A stretch of 64,000 nucleotides of DNA from Archangium sp. (GTDB lineage: Bacteria > Myxococcota > Myxococcia > Myxococcales > Myxococcaceae): assembly GCA_030681645.1 (NCBI GenBank), contig JAUXRX010000056.1:62001-126000 (forward strand), read 5' to 3'. Under the pieces are notes generated by a model. It was given only the letters and a program-made list of their open reading frames with translations, was not told the origin of the DNA and ran no database searches. Position 1 is the first letter of the stretch. Every line of letters begins with the position of its first letter. Of this stretch, positions 63,639 to 64,000 are shown one piece after another. A program made the position numbers and the translations under genes.

Positions 63639-64000
63639 TCACGCGTCGCCGCAGAACCGCTGGTAGACCGGGCTCTCTTCGTCCTTGTCCTCGTGGCCCT
63701 CGATGTCCTTCTGCACGTCGTCGAGTTCCTTGCTGATCTTCGCCTTGTCGGGGTCAGCCGCCTGGTCGAGCACCAGCTCGAGCGACTCGCGCCAGGGGTA
63801 GAGCACGTCGAGGGCGTTCTTCGCCTGGCCCGCGTTGGCGCGGCACAGCTCGACCACCTTGCCGAAGTCGCCCGCGTCGAGCGCCACGTAGATGGGGCGC
63901 AGCACCGGGTCGGTGGGGAAGAGATCGACCAGCGCGGTGAACTCGGGGTCCTTGCGGAAGCCGTCGAAGTCGGGCTCGAAGCGCGCCAGCGTGCGCACCG
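63639..64000 (-). CDS. protein of unknown function, 5' end outside window
   Basis: The C-terminal end of a gene that continues beyond the right edge. The visible part (~120 residues) is helical and acidic (RFEPDFDGFRKDPEFTALVD, AGDFGKVVELCRANAG, KDIEGHEDKDEESPVYQRF) and resembles the end of TPR-containing proteins. An in-frame GTG at 63998 may be internal. It lies ~190 bp downstream of the exonuclease start, with a hairpin repeat between, on the same strand. Confidence 0.7.
   Translation of the reverse strand, partial: VRTLARFEPDFDGFRKDPEFTALVDLFPTDPVLRPIYVALDAGDFGKVVELCRANAGQAKNALDVLYPWRESLELVLDQAADPDKAKISKELDDVQKDIEGHEDKDEESPVYQRFCGDA

Overview
The window is a 64 kb, very GC-rich chromosomal segment from a gliding-type predatory bacterium of the phylum Myxococcota, probably close to the Myxococcaceae/Archangiaceae. 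The evidence is an ECF sigma factor that resembles Myxococcus RpoE1, two Hanks-type Ser/Thr kinases with extracytoplasmic sensor or PEGA regions, TIGR02996 'repeat-companion' proteins, many lipoproteins with D-A-G-rich linkers, and one protein with a MYXO-CTERM-like tail. I see no rRNA, tRNA, CRISPR array, insertion sequence or phage. Both ends cut genes: a LysR regulator on the left and an unnamed protein on the right.

Layout. 0-11 kb: partial LysR regulator, a STAND-like TPR ATPase, a gene-poor stretch (3.4-4.3 kb), a Cys-repeat lipoprotein, a stand-alone secretin-N domain protein, a family 2 glycosyltransferase and a large lipase-like lipoprotein. 10-21 kb: a metallo-beta-lactamase-fold lipoprotein divergent from a LysR regulator, then a three-gene unit (FlgO/CsgG-like, FlgT-like and a 1,900-residue modular lipoprotein). 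21-30 kb: small membrane and secreted proteins, three alpha/beta hydrolases or lipoproteins, inosine-guanosine kinase (gsk), a 3D-domain cell-wall protein and a PEGA Ser/Thr kinase. 30-37 kb: a tightly spaced minus-strand run (GGDEF cyclase, STAS-like protein, FG-GAP lipoprotein, DUF362 protein, small membrane protein, TIGR02996/propeller protein). 37-43 kb: feoAB ferrous iron uptake, an Imm11-like protein, an LGFP/MYXO-CTERM lipoprotein and an MBL-fold hydrolase. 43-52 kb: a signalling block (GAF protein, zinc-ribbon Ser/Thr kinase, hybrid histidine kinase, KirBac-type channel, GAF-PAS-GAF protein). 52-57 kb: a LysM/NlpC-like protein, an outer-membrane protein, and an ECF sigma/anti-sigma/secreted-protein operon, then a DUF6438 lipoprotein with a putative oxygenase. 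57-64 kb: a coiled-coil protein, a Clp-type AAA+ protein fused to a degenerate release-factor-2 homologue, a Gly-rich lipoprotein, a WGR/LRR protein and a FEN-type exonuclease.

The most unusual items are the AAA+/release-factor fusion that has lost the GGQ and SPF motifs (57.6-60.5 kb), the flagellar-outer-ring-like FlgO/FlgT pair coupled to a giant repeat lipoprotein with no flagellar genes nearby (12.2-21.3 kb), and dispersed intergenic repeats that have entered coding sequence (kinase linker at 28.8 kb, signal peptide at 21.9 kb). All assignments come from reading the sequence and from recalled family knowledge; no database search was run.
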